Below, in pieces: positions 7,623 through 14,211 of a stretch of DNA of 39,672 bases (positions are counted from its first letter, which is position 1; each line of letters opens with the position of its first letter). The position numbers were made by a program, and so were the translations under genes. Origin of the DNA: a virus; the IMG/VR virus record IMGVR_UViG_3300017971_000485, positions 1-39,672 of that record; one strand, 5' to 3'. The notes under the pieces were generated by a model. It worked only from the letters and a program-made list of their open reading frames with translations, had not been told where the DNA came from and did no database searches.

Positions 7623-8365
7623 AAGTCTTGTATCCCCTCGCCGTAGTTCATGTTGTCGAATTGGCCAGCATTGCTATCAGCGGCTGGCACAACATCATCA
7701 GCCCACCTCTCACCATTCAGCCATCCCTGAGCCTGCTTCCAGAATTTACGATCTGGCCCCCTGGCTTGCACGTACCGCCTTGCGCCAGATATCACCTCCT
7801 CTGCGATACCATCCAGTTTTTTGCGCTTCCAAACCTTCTCTGCTTCAGCCCTAGATCGTTTGTCAGCATATACATCCCAAAATTCTTGAAAGCGTGAAGG
7901 CGATTTATCGCCGTTATTGTTTTTAGAAGATTTAGTAGAAGTAGAAGATGAAGTAGAAGACTGAAGAGCTATCTTTTCGCCATTGGTCTCGCTATTAGGG
8001 TCGTCAATAGGGGTGCCATTAGGCTCGCTACCCTTACCCTTTGACCATCGCTTCAATGCCCCCTGCCTACCAGCTTCTGCCTGCTTATCGCGGTAGTCTT
8101 GCTGTTGTTGGCGGGTTTCCTCTAGCCTCTGGTTTCGTCTACGGCCATCGTCACACAAGGGGAATTTATGCTCTAATTCTTGCCACACCTCTAGCACCCC
8201 TATAGCAACCCCATTGGCAAGCCTTTTAGGGTCGCTATGCAAAGAACCATTAACCCATTGATGCGATAGAAGCCTGATATATACCCCAACTTCCTGGTCG
8301 GTCATCTCTGCCGTATCGGTTAAAAAGTCAGCAGCATAAAACTGAAATGCAGGGGCCTTAGCCAT
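7619..8365 (-). CDS. DUF1376 replication-associated protein
   Basis: 248 residues. The N-terminal domain (FQFYAADFLTDTAEMTDQEV onward, about 1-95) is DUF1376. A Ser/Thr/Asn-rich linker follows at about 120-155, then a C-terminal domain (FQEFWDVYADKRSRAEAEKV) like that of phage primosomal proteins. Position before the helicase loader supports a role in origin recognition or primosome assembly, by analogy with lambda O/P. The origin itself was not identified. Confidence 0.85.
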   Translation of the reverse strand: MAKAPAFQFYAADFLTDTAEMTDQEVGVYIRLLSHQWVNGSLHSDPKRLANGVAIGVLEVWQELEHKFPLCDDGRRRNQRLEETRQQQQDYRDKQAEAGRQGALKRWSKGKGSEPNGTPIDDPNSETNGEKIALQSSTSSSTSTKSSKNNNGDKSPSRFQEFWDVYADKRSRAEAEKVWKRKKLDGIAEEVISGARRYVQARGPDRKFWKQAQGWLNGERWADDVVPAADSNAGQFDNMNYGEGIQDL

Positions 8366-9050
8366 TCTCGAAGCCCTCTTTTTTACTATCCAGCATAACT
8401 CCTACAAAATTAGGAGTTTTTGGCACATCCAAATTAACTAAAAACCCTTTTTTCTTCACTGATTTAGAGTATATAGTCCCGAAGTAATAGATTAACTTTG
8501 CCTCAATCTCATAAGCCTTAGCTTCTGTCAGGCCGTCAAAAACTATCTTCACTATTTTCTCATCGCGAATTCCTTTACCTTTTATCTCCCTTATATACTT
8601 ACCATGCCCTTGGTTGCGCTTTAAGTCATAAGCCCTGCCGCCAGAACCCTTTCCAACGTAAAATGGCTGGCCACCATAATTACCTCCACAGCATGCAGGG
8701 GCCACAAAAACACTTTTAGTTGGGTCTACGTGGACGTATACATAGAAATTATTATCTTTCGAGCCACCAGAATACAGCGGCGTCCAGTCTTGCATTATTA
8801 GCGCAGGCAGGTGAGCTGCATTTGCCCGTAATCGACGGGCGTTATGATTTGGAAGAGCGAGTTGGGTAGATGAGTTATGCTCAAACAATGAATCATTATT
8901 ATGAGGAATTGGGTTAAGCGAGGAAACAAACTTTTCTCTCTTCTTCAGCTTTTCATATCGCTTTCTTTTAGAAAGCTCTTTCTTAATCAAGCCTGATATA
9001 GCTTCAAGATCTTTTGTTTGTATCAGTTCTATATGTTGTTTATTTAGCAT
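8358..9050 (-). CDS. GIY-YIG family endonuclease
   Basis: 230 residues from the ATG at 9050, which has AAGG 7 bases upstream; an ATG six bases earlier is an alternative. GIY-YIG signatures are YVY (103-105) and FYVGKG (130-135), with the catalytic-type Arg in GGRAYD (139). The first 100 residues are a charged coiled segment. The gene overlaps the DUF1376 start by 8 bases. Free-standing homing endonuclease is the likely role. Confidence 0.85.
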   Translation of the reverse strand: MLNKQHIELIQTKDLEAISGLIKKELSKRKRYEKLKKREKFVSSLNPIPHNNDSLFEHNSSTQLALPNHNARRLRANAAHLPALIMQDWTPLYSGGSKDNNFYVYVHVDPTKSVFVAPACCGGNYGGQPFYVGKGSGGRAYDLKRNQGHGKYIREIKGKGIRDEKIVKIVFDGLTEAKAYEIEAKLIYYFGTIYSKSVKKKGFLVNLDVPKTPNFVGVMLDSKKEGFENG

Positions 9051-9216
9051 ATGCATCCTTACGACTCGGATAAAAAAACCGCTTAGAACTGCGAGCTGAC
9101 ACAGGGTGAACACACTACACCCTACCCGCAGACCTAAACGGTCTTTGTGTGTGTTTTTGTTACCAAGCTCGAGTGTCAGTCCTAACTTGGATTACGCTTC
9201 TCACAGCGTTGATTTA

Positions 9217-9225
9217 ATTATAGCA
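9217..9225 (-). promoter_or_regulatory. Extended -10 promoter for the leftward replication operon
   Basis: On the minus strand this reads TGCTATAAT, a perfect extended -10 (TGN plus TATAAT). There is no good -35 at 16-18 bases; the palindrome at 9237-9261 occupies that position. That arrangement fits activator-dependent or repressor-controlled transcription of the GIY-YIG, DUF1376 and DnaC-like genes. Confidence 0.6.
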
Positions 9226-9236
9226 CCACAATTGCG

Positions 9237-9261
9237 CTTGTAGTAGTGCAGATACTACAAG
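9237..9261. promoter_or_regulatory. Palindromic operator candidate
   Basis: CTTGTAGTA (9237-9245) and TACTACAAG (9253-9261) are a perfect 9-bp inverted repeat around a 7-base spacer, with a further GC pair outside. It covers the expected -35 of the promoter at 9217. The binding protein is unknown; the HTH regulator at 11491 is one candidate. Confidence 0.6.
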
Positions 9262-9263
9262 TG

Positions 9264-9294
9264 CCAAATAAAACCCCTCTAGGATTGCGAGGGG
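9264..9294 (-). terminator. Rho-independent terminator, leftward
   Basis: Stem CCCCTC/GAGGGG (9274-9279 with 9289-9294) and, on the minus strand, a TTTTATTT run right after it. It would end transcripts coming from the 9407-11375 gene block, insulating the replication operon, which has its own promoter. Confidence 0.75.
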
Positions 9295-9406
9295 CGGTTA
9301 CTCCAATCATGCAGCCTTCCAGCCCATACTCAACCGATACGCTAATTCATTGAGTGTTTTATTGTTTCATGTATCTCCATTTACAACGAGTGACGTATAG
9401 CCCCTG

Positions 9407-9640
9407 TTATGCACCAAGATTCGCCCTCAATGCTTTGTCATTTTCACGGCTCTTTCTGCAATCGCTGATTTTCTTAAGCATTGCCTTAAGGTCGTTCTCA
9501 GAAAAAGTAATAATGCTATCGCCGTCATCATCGGAATCATCGAGAAGAGACTCAGCATTTACAACGATCGTTACAGCATCACCTTCTGAACTCCAGGAAT
9601 GCATTCCGTGAATTGTTGAGTCTAAAAATTTGTGTGTCAT
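9407..9640 (-). CDS. Small acidic hypothetical protein
   Basis: 77 residues from the ATG at 9640 (MTHKFLDSTIHGMHSW), with AGGAG 7 bases upstream; a longer in-frame start would lie in the attC site. It is rich in Asp and Ser in the middle (DDSDDDGDS). The stop is the TAA of GCATAAC, like that of the attC-linked genes, but no full attC follows. Confidence 0.6.
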   Translation of the reverse strand: MTHKFLDSTIHGMHSWSSEGDAVTIVVNAESLLDDSDDDGDSIITFSENDLKAMLKKISDCRKSRENDKALRANLGA

Positions 9641-9665
9641 GTTATTTCTCCTGTACATGTATGGC

Positions 9666-9753
9666 GCATAACCACGCGCTCTAGGTTCGTTCACTCCGTT
9701 CACTGGACGGCCTCCGCTGCGCTCCGACCGCCCCTAAGCTAAGTCCGTTATGT
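9666..9753 (-). other. attC site L1 (moderate match)
   Basis: Minus-strand R'' ACATAAC (9747-9753) and R' GTTATGC (9666-9672) are complementary except for one base. Inner arms pair partly (AGCTTAGG with CCTAGAGC, one extra-helical base) and a second stem GGGCGGTC/GGCCGTCC lies inside. The R'' box contains the stop codon of the gene at 9748. Weaker than the other sites but correctly placed. Confidence 0.6.
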
Positions 9754-9924
9754 GCCAATCATGCCTTTTAGTTGCGTTAATGTTTCCAGCACCTCAAGCA
9801 TGGTGGCAATCTCTAAATCAGCCTCTTCCTGTGTAAGCTTTCCGTTCTCAATTAAATAAGGGTAAAACTTTTTTCTGCGTTTAACCTCTTTTCTCACACA
9901 TTTGATTTTTGTATCAATATTCAT
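9748..9924 (-). CDS. Conserved small phage protein
   Basis: 58 residues from the ATG at 9924 (MNIDTKIKCVRKEVKRRKKF), which overlaps the previous stop as TGATG. It resembles a widespread phage family with the pattern KIKCVRxE, then a YPxLIExGKLTQEEADxEI helix. Function of that family is not known to me. It forms a two-gene cassette with the membrane peptide upstream, closed by attC L1. Confidence 0.7.
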   Translation of the reverse strand: MNIDTKIKCVRKEVKRRKKFYPYLIENGKLTQEEADLEIATMLEVLETLTQLKGMIGT

Positions 9925-10043
9925 CAGCAGCAGCCTTTGGTTATTCCGCACTTGTCAGCTGCCCACCCAACAAACCAAGCAAATGCTAACACCCAAAATA
10001 TAAGTCCTGTAATCGTGAACAACCCTAGAAAAAATCCGTACAT
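9924..10043 (-). CDS. Small single-pass membrane protein
   Basis: 39 residues (MYGFFLGLFTITGLIFWVLA...), one hydrophobic segment at about residues 3-28, and Cys near the C-terminus (KCGITKGCC). AGGAGA precedes the ATG by about 6 bases. It is the first gene after attC L2 and is coupled by TGATG to the next gene. Probably inner membrane; function unknown. Confidence 0.65.
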   Translation of the reverse strand: MYGFFLGLFTITGLIFWVLAFAWFVGWAADKCGITKGCC

Positions 10044-10063
10044 AATTAATCTCCTGAGTTAGC

Positions 10064-10134
10064 ACATAACAAGGGCGGTCAAACCGACCTCGTTCCGCGT
10101 TGCTCCACTCGTCGGCTTACCGCCGACGTTAGGC
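10064..10134 (-). other. attC site L2 (strong match)
   Basis: Minus strand: R'' GCCTAAC (10128-10134), L'' GGCGGTAAGCCGAC, L' GTCGGTTTGACCGCC, R' GTTATGT (10064-10070). The L arms pair along their length with one extra-helical base, as integron integrases require for strand choice. The stop of the gene at 10129 is the TAA of R''. The arms share AAGCCGAC/GTCGGTTTGA with the site at 38290. Confidence 0.85.
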
Positions 10135-10353
10135 GTCTCTTTCGCTTAGAAACGCCTCTACCTCGTCGTTGTCATCGAAAAATACAGTACATCCGGCTGA
10201 TGTGCCTTTTATGTCTCTCCCATAAACAACAACCACGAATTCCCTCCCGTCTTCTGCGCCCCAATGCAAGCCAGGTTTAACATGCACCGCACCGCCATCT
10301 TCGCACTTTCCATTCTCGGCTACATTTTTGTGCTCCCAATGCTTAATATCCAT
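10129..10353 (-). CDS. Hypothetical cassette protein
   Basis: 74 residues (MDIKHWEHKNVAENGKC...), mixed strand and helix with a valine-rich core (EFVVVVYGRDIKG). AGGAGA precedes the ATG by 6 bases. It is a single-gene cassette between attC L3 and attC L2, with the stop codon in the R'' box of L2. No family recognised. Confidence 0.7.
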   Translation of the reverse strand: MDIKHWEHKNVAENGKCEDGGAVHVKPGLHWGAEDGREFVVVVYGRDIKGTSAGCTVFFDDNDEVEAFLSERDA

Positions 10354-10386
10354 CTCTATCTCCTAGCTTAAGGTGGTTCCGTTCAC

Positions 10387-10473
10387 GCCTAACCATCAAA
10401 ATTCATCGGACGGTTGTAACGCGGCGTTTCATAGTTGACGGCATCATGCCGCCGTTGATTTTGGCCGTTATGC
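10387..10473 (-). other. attC site L3 (strong match)
   Basis: Minus strand: R'' GCATAAC (10467-10473), L'' CAAAATCAACGGCGG, L' CCGTCCGATGAATTTTG, R' GTTAGGC (10387-10393). The arms pair as CAAAAT-CA-CGG-CGG with two extra-helical bases. The stop of the gene at 10468 is inside R''. Confidence 0.85.
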
Positions 10474-10752
10474 ACCCTTGAGGTATGTCTCAGCATGTTC
10501 ACGCCAATCAGCCCCATGCTGTTCGTACAGCCCCAGCATCCAGTGGATGACGTGCGCTTGCTCCTCTTCGGACTTCCTTGGTATTTCGTGGCCAAGTTCA
10601 CGCATACGAACTGCCATTGAGCCGCACCAGAAGTTTGGTCTACCTAAAATAAATCTGGTTTCTTCGTTCAGTTCAAGCGGGTGCATAACAAGTAGCTCGT
10701 TTTGACCGCCTGCCTCGGTGGCTGGTTTGTCTTTGTCGGTTTCGGTAGTCAT
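10468..10752 (-). CDS. Conserved small phage-type protein
   Basis: 94 residues from the third of three consecutive ATG codons (10752), the one best spaced from AGGGG; starts at 10755 or 10758 are possible. The central part (FILGRPNFWCGSMAVRMREL) followed by a charged helix with EEEQAHVIHWML resembles small proteins seen in phage early operons. It ends in the R'' box of attC L3. Confidence 0.7.
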   Translation of the reverse strand: MTTETDKDKPATEAGGQNELLVMHPLELNEETRFILGRPNFWCGSMAVRMRELGHEIPRKSEEEQAHVIHWMLGLYEQHGADWREHAETYLKGA

Positions 10753-10759
10753 CATCATT

Positions 10760-10810
10760 CCCCTAATTTATTTGGTTTCAATACGGCGGCAACACAGCAC
10801 AGCGTTATGC
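10760..10810 (-). other. Possible decayed attC
   Basis: The minus strand has R''-like GCATAAC at 10804-10810, containing the stop of the upstream gene, then CTGTGCTGTGTTGCC. No R' box or convincing arm pairing is seen before the next start. Recorded as a relic only. Confidence 0.3.
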
Positions 10811-11014
10811 ACAATCAGTGCGAAACATTCTTATTGACCTGTATCTAACATCATTTGTCCATGTATCGCATTTATCGCACCCGTAGTGTCCAGAAAACTT
10901 CCTTGTCAGCGTCGACTGACATTTATTACAGATAACCTCTAATTTAATGACAGACCCGAAACCTACATCCTCCACGCCTGTCACATCATCGCACACATCA
11001 GACACGCTACTCAT
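10805..11014 (-). CDS. Small zinc-ribbon protein
   Basis: 69 residues from the ATG at 11014, which has GGAGG 8 bases upstream (a GTG three bases earlier is an alternative). The motif CNKC followed 18 residues later by CDKC is a zinc ribbon. It overlaps the upstream gene by 8 bases. Its stop lies in GCATAAC. Function unknown. Confidence 0.68.
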   Translation of the reverse strand: MSSVSDVCDDVTGVEDVGFGSVIKLEVICNKCQSTLTRKFSGHYGCDKCDTWTNDVRYRSIRMFRTDCA

Positions 11015-11375
11015 CACTACCCACCTCCACTAGACTGCTGTCATTGCCAGCATCTGACTCATAGAATCCATCATCATGCCATGCCATTTGAACCCAGCCG
11101 CACCACATCAGAACCGCACCGTGGACAGAGTACGGGCCAAATCCGTCTATTGCGTAGATTCGAGCAGGAAGGCCGCCTTTAGTCATGTAGCGTTTGTTCA
11201 TTTCGATAAGCTTCTTCTCCTTCACCTCGCTATCTCGGACTAGCATCCTTTTGCCTTTGTATTCCACCCAAATATCAAACCGACCATCAAACTCTAATAT
11301 TTCCATATCCCTGATAGTTGGATCGAATCCAATAAATCCTGTTCCCACATATGTAACTGTATCGCCGATATCCAT
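11007..11375 (-). CDS. Hypothetical protein, first gene of the leftward early operon
   Basis: 122 residues, beta-rich (MDIGDTVTYVGTGFIGFDPT), with Trp- and Gly-containing strands towards the C-terminus. AGGAGATAAG precedes the ATG. It is the first gene after the promoter at 11401-11428, so it is expressed under the divergent switch region. No family recognised. Confidence 0.65.
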   Translation of the reverse strand: MDIGDTVTYVGTGFIGFDPTIRDMEILEFDGRFDIWVEYKGKRMLVRDSEVKEKKLIEMNKRYMTKGGLPARIYAIDGFGPYSVHGAVLMWCGWVQMAWHDDGFYESDAGNDSSLVEVGSDE

Positions 11376-11400
11376 TTTACTTATCTCCTCTTTTCAACTT

Positions 11401-11428
11401 ATTGTAGCGTAACGGGCGGTGGAGTCAA
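11401..11428 (-). promoter_or_regulatory. Leftward early promoter
   Basis: Minus strand TTGACT (11423-11428) and TACAAT (11401-11406) with 16-base spacing. The -35 lies in the left arm of the inverted repeat 11424-11447. It drives the gene at 11007 and the cassette block beyond. Confidence 0.7.
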
Positions 11429-11447
11429 TAACGTTTTTGTTATTGAC
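11424..11447. promoter_or_regulatory. Shared operator between divergent promoters
   Basis: GTCAATAAC (11424-11432) and GTTATTGAC (11439-11447) form a perfect 9-bp inverted repeat with a 6-base spacer. Each arm contains most of the -35 of one of two divergent promoters, so one bound dimer could control both directions. Confidence 0.7.
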
Positions 11448-11471
11448 ATAGTGACATATAACCCCTACCAT
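11443..11471 (+). promoter_or_regulatory. Rightward early promoter
   Basis: Consensus -35 TTGACA (11443-11448), then TACCAT (11466-11471) at 17-base spacing. It points at the HTH regulator at 11491 and the long rightward operon. The right arm of the shared inverted repeat covers the -35. Confidence 0.65.
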
Positions 11472-11490
11472 TAACAACAGGAGGACAAAA

Positions 11491-11751
11491 ATGCCAATTA
11501 AAAAAAACACTACTCATAGAGATATAGTGCAAAGATTTAAGGTTGATGGCGGGTATACAAAGCTTTCTAAAGTGCTTACAAAGATCAGAAGAAAGAAGGT
11601 GTCTAAAGACCGAATCGGCATGTGGGCAAACCCTAACAGAAACAGCATACCGCGCATCTTTCATCGTGATTTAGTTAAAGCTGGAGAAATTATGGGCATT
11701 CCTGTGACTTTTGAAGAGATCAGAAACGCGGATATAGGGCCAGAAAAATGA
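11491..11751 (+). CDS. Cro-like HTH regulator (probable)
   Basis: 86 residues, basic. The segment from residue 20 (GYTKLSKVLTKIRRKKVSKD) to about 60 (RIGMWANPNRNSIPRIF) has the layout of phage Cro/YdaS-type helix-turn-helix proteins, with a Trp-containing recognition region followed by a proline turn. AGGAGG precedes the ATG. First gene of the rightward operon and next to the shared operator, it is the obvious candidate to bind 11424-11447. No CI-like partner is visible. Confidence 0.65.
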   Translation: MPIKKNTTHRDIVQRFKVDGGYTKLSKVLTKIRRKKVSKDRIGMWANPNRNSIPRIFHRDLVKAGEIMGIPVTFEEIRNADIGPEK

Positions 11752-11918
11752 ACATCGACCTATCAGCAGCAGTAAAAGCCGCAGACAAAAAACAGACAGA
11801 GTATGAGTCACCTATGCCCGTAAATATGCACCGGGTTAGGACTCATAACCACAAGCAGCCTATGACCGATGAGCAGGAAGAGGAACGGTTAGATTACAAA
11901 AATAGAAAGGAGACATAG
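11748..11918 (+). CDS. Small hypothetical protein
   Basis: 56 residues (MNIDLSAAVKAADKKQTEYE...), polar and helical with an acidic C-terminus. Its ATG overlaps the previous stop as ATGA, so translation is coupled to the HTH regulator. Function unknown. Confidence 0.6.
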   Translation: MNIDLSAAVKAADKKQTEYESPMPVNMHRVRTHNHKQPMTDEQEEERLDYKNRKET

Positions 11919-11919
11919 C

Positions 11920-12297
11920 ATGACAAAGCAGGAGCGACTTGAAGCGGCAAACGAATTCATAAAGGTGATAGCTAGTTGCGGGCGAAAATTCTTTGAACAT
12001 GACGGGTTTGTCTCGACTCTAGAGCTGTCGCCAACAGGACGTGTTTTCTTTATCGACCAGTACACAAAGAAACGGATCTATACACATCTGAAATATGGCA
12101 GATGGAAAGGGTTTAGTAACGGTGGAACGCTGAAGATGATGGTTAAGTGTATGCGTGACTTTATCACAAAAGGCGAAACCATGAGAGCTGAATATTTCCA
12201 GCCAGAAATGGGCAATGGCTTCAAGAACCCTTGGGGATATGGTGAAGATATTCTTATTGTTCGTGATGCCGCGATAAGACTTGGCCTTGCAGCATAG
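11920..12297 (+). CDS. Hypothetical phage protein
   Basis: 125 residues beginning MTKQERLEAANEFIKVIASC, with a strand-rich centre (GRVFFIDQYTKKRIYTH) and a second helical half. AAAGGAG lies just upstream of the ATG. The type is common in phage early operons; no function known to me. Confidence 0.7.
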   Translation: MTKQERLEAANEFIKVIASCGRKFFEHDGFVSTLELSPTGRVFFIDQYTKKRIYTHLKYGRWKGFSNGGTLKMMVKCMRDFITKGETMRAEYFQPEMGNGFKNPWGYGEDILIVRDAAIRLGLAA

Positions 12298-12349
12298 CTA
12301 GGCTGGATTATAACGATAGAGTGAGATCGGTTTAGATAAGGAGATAGAG

Positions 12350-12670
12350 ATGGATAGCGTTGAAATAGAAATAGGCGAAGAGATTGGCAGATTCAAGAGC
12401 CACGCTGAATGGGTAAATCATGCTCCATGGGTATACCAGGCTGCATACAACAAGATTGGAAGCAAAGACGTAATCACTCTTGATAGCGCTACTCCGAGAC
12501 GGGTGATGATAAGAGGGGCGCAGTTTAATCGGGCTGAAATAGAATTAACTTTCCCGGTAATGATATACGCGCTGGAGAAGAGAGAGGAGGAGGAAGATTC
12601 AGACTATATTGATCCTCGCCATATTTGCCCGTACTGCGGTCAGGATAGCTGCGATTGCGACATGTTATAA
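12350..12670 (+). CDS. Hypothetical protein with C-terminal Cys cluster
   Basis: 106 residues, acidic, ending in CPYCGQDSCDCDML, a compact metal-binding-like tail. AAGGAGA precedes the ATG. The stop is the TAA of TTATAAC, followed by GCCTAAC, which looks like attC boxes, but no full site is present. Confidence 0.65.
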   Translation: MDSVEIEIGEEIGRFKSHAEWVNHAPWVYQAAYNKIGSKDVITLDSATPRRVMIRGAQFNRAEIELTFPVMIYALEKREEEEDSDYIDPRHICPYCGQDSCDCDML

Positions 12671-12700
12671 CGCCTAACACACCACGATAAGGAGGCGATG

Positions 12701-12922
12701 ATGAGCGATAACAGCGACGTTGTGAGCTTGCAATGCAAGTGCGGATCAGAATTTGAACGGCCAAAAGAATACGTAACTAAGGCAAAAGAATATGCTGAAG
12801 AATTCCCAAGTGCAGCTAGATTCTATAAACGGAAAATAACCTTGTGCGACAAATGCAATAAGGCGTGGATGGATGGTGTGCTTGAAAGGTTGCCGGATGT
12901 TTTAAAGGCACTATCAAAATAA
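12701..12922 (+). CDS. Small zinc-ribbon protein
   Basis: 73 residues from the second of two adjacent ATG codons (better spaced from AAGGAGG). CKCGSEF near the N-terminus and CDKCNKAW near residue 50 form the two halves of a zinc ribbon. Function unknown. Confidence 0.68.
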   Translation: MSDNSDVVSLQCKCGSEFERPKEYVTKAKEYAEEFPSAARFYKRKITLCDKCNKAWMDGVLERLPDVLKALSK

Positions 12923-12935
12923 TACTGACTTAAAC

Positions 12936-12969
12936 AGCCCGGCCCCGTCGGTGGATTTGGAACCGGGCT
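12936..12969 (+). terminator. Stable intergenic hairpin, no T-run
   Basis: AGCCCGG (12936-12942) pairs with CCGGGCT (12963-12969) around a 20-base loop. No run of T follows, so it is not a standard intrinsic terminator. It could protect the RNA end or attenuate; function undecided. Confidence 0.35.
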
Positions 12970-13024
12970 AAACAACTGGGATAAGAATACCACATTAGGC
13001 GTGGAGGATAAAGGAGATTAAGCG

Positions 13025-13312
13025 ATGCCGCTACCAGACGAAGAAATAAACAGAGAAATGTTTGTGGTAACTTTTAGCACAAAAAGCATCCACTCGGTAT
13101 TTGCTACTCATGAGTCAAAGTCTGGAGATTCGATACTGACTGAGTATGGCAGTGTGATGCGTACGAGCACAAAAGAAAGAGCAATTTTCAATAGCTACAA
13201 ATTTGCCAAGTTAGCGATATTAATGAATGACGGCGATATCAATGATGAGTCAAGGCAGCTTGCTAAAGACTTAGGGTTGAGATTTGTCAAGACGGTGGAA
13301 AAGGAGATATAG
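13025..13312 (+). CDS. Hypothetical phage protein
   Basis: 95 residues (MPLPDEEINREMFVVTFSTK), mixed strand and helix with no motif I recognise. AAAGGAGA lies 8 bases before the ATG. It ends one base before the GTG start of the next gene. Confidence 0.62.
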   Translation: MPLPDEEINREMFVVTFSTKSIHSVFATHESKSGDSILTEYGSVMRTSTKERAIFNSYKFAKLAILMNDGDINDESRQLAKDLGLRFVKTVEKEI

Positions 13313-13313
13313 C

Positions 13314-13559
13314 GTGACAGACGAACCAATGACCCAAGAAACTGTAAATCAGGCTTTTCAGGAAATCAAAAAGGTCTGGGATGAGAAGGTGGCCGAAAGC
13401 GGGAAGAGTGCACAAATGTTTGTGATTACAGACAACACTGGGTTTGCATCTGAATTTATAGCCACGTACCAAAGAGCCAAGGAACACGTTGAATGGAACG
13501 GCTTGGTTATGCCTGAACTCATGCCAGGGCTAGAAGTAAAGATATTGGAAGACGAATAA
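13314..13559 (+). CDS. Hypothetical protein, GTG start
   Basis: 81 residues from the GTG at 13314, supported by AAGGAGATATAGC immediately upstream; an upstream in-frame ATG lies deep inside the previous gene. Sequence begins MTDEPMTQETVNQAFQEI and is mostly helical. Function unknown. Confidence 0.6.
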   Translation: MTDEPMTQETVNQAFQEIKKVWDEKVAESGKSAQMFVITDNTGFASEFIATYQRAKEHVEWNGLVMPELMPGLEVKILEDE

Positions 13560-13582
13560 GCATAGGCGATAAGGGGAATAGG

Positions 13583-13762
13583 ATGATACGGATTGAGTAC
13601 ATTTTCACATGCGACATATGCGGAGAGACTGCAAACAACAATCAATATTTCAGGCCTCCGCTGTGGGTGACTTTGACGCCAAAGAATGTAGATAAGCATA
13701 TCTGCGATGAGTGCTGCCTGAAGATCAAAAGCCTTCACGAGAAGCCAAGTAAGGGAGCGTAG
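13583..13762 (+). CDS. Small zinc-ribbon protein
   Basis: 59 residues (MIRIEYIFTCDICGETANNN...). CDIC at residues 10-13 and CDECC near residue 46 form a zinc ribbon. AAGGGGAATAGG precedes the ATG. It ends one base before the next start. Confidence 0.65.
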   Translation: MIRIEYIFTCDICGETANNNQYFRPPLWVTLTPKNVDKHICDECCLKIKSLHEKPSKGA

Positions 13763-13763
13763 A

Positions 13764-13955
13764 ATGGCAGATAAAACATTAAATTGCAGAGGGTGCGGTA
13801 AATACCTAGGCACCATCAGAAACGGGAGTATTAGCAGGCATCTGGTGCCCTTGTGCGATTCGTGCCATGGGGTGCTTATGTCTGCTGCGAGAGATGCCAG
13901 CGAGAAGTCAGAGACCGCACGTATTCTGAATACAATGTTTGGTGGCGGGCGGTAA
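13764..13955 (+). CDS. Small zinc-ribbon protein
   Basis: 63 residues with CRGCGKYLG near the N-terminus and CDSCHG near residue 31, a compact zinc ribbon, followed by a helix. One of a run of zinc-ribbon genes between 12.7 and 16.2 kb. Function unknown. Confidence 0.68.
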   Translation: MADKTLNCRGCGKYLGTIRNGSISRHLVPLCDSCHGVLMSAARDASEKSETARILNTMFGGGR

Positions 13956-13971
13956 TGAGGATTAAACGGAG

Positions 13972-14211
13972 ATGAGCGAAGAACGCAAACCATGCCCTTT
14001 TTGCGGGGAGAAAAACACAGAGCTTTTAACGCAAATACGATCAGAACCATTGGATATAACTGTATCTGTTCGGTGTAATACGTGTGGGTCAGCAGGTGCA
14101 GAAACTTATATTGAGTTTAATCAAATGCGAAACCCACATCCAGAAGCGATATCTGAAAGGCTTTTAGATGCCGCTGAAACCGCTCTTGATGATTGGGATA
14201 ATAGGAAATGA
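13972..14211 (+). CDS. Lar-like restriction-alleviation-family protein
   Basis: 79 residues. CPFCGEKN at the N-terminus, VRCNTCGSAGAET in the middle and a helix ending DDWDNRK match the small Lar restriction-alleviation-type zinc proteins. Lar of the Rac prophage modulates type I restriction; most family members are untested, so the role here is inferred from family only. It overlaps the ninB start as ATGA. Confidence 0.72.
   Translation: MSEERKPCPFCGEKNTELLTQIRSEPLDITVSVRCNTCGSAGAETYIEFNQMRNPHPEAISERLLDAAETALDDWDNRK

Larger units (their letters stand above)
9051..9406. other. Control region between two leftward gene blocks
   Basis: No gene is seen in these 356 bases. They hold the leftward promoter and palindrome at 9217-9264, a minus-strand terminator at 9264-9294, and a leader of about 150 bases with a short inverted repeat (AGACC/GGTCT near 9140-9154). 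An antitermination or nut-like role for the leader is only a possibility. Confidence 0.5.
9407..10810 (-). mobile_element. Inverted CALIN-like cassette block in the early region
   Basis: Six small minus-strand genes lie here, with attC sites at 9666-9753, 10064-10134 and 10387-10473. The genes at 10468, 10129 and 9748 have their stop codons inside R'' boxes of full sites. Those at 9407 and 10805 end in GCATAAC but lack a complete site, so those two look decayed. No integron integrase is present. All cassettes face left, opposite to the array at the right end of the window, and are flanked on both sides by phage early genes. Confidence 0.7.

Noticed and set aside
10389-10601. Minus-strand frame of 70 residues across attC L3
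   Set aside because: It overlaps the better-supported gene at 10468 and reads through the attC arms, ending in the R' box; no ribosome site.
12661-12680. TTATAAC and GCCTAAC boxes after the gene ending at 12670
   Set aside because: Two R''-like boxes but no R' partner before the next gene; mentioned only as a possible relic.
13358-14050. Long open frame on the minus strand (230 residues)
   Set aside because: It is antisense to four well-supported plus-strand genes with good ribosome sites, and its sequence is low-complexity hydrophobic with no motif.
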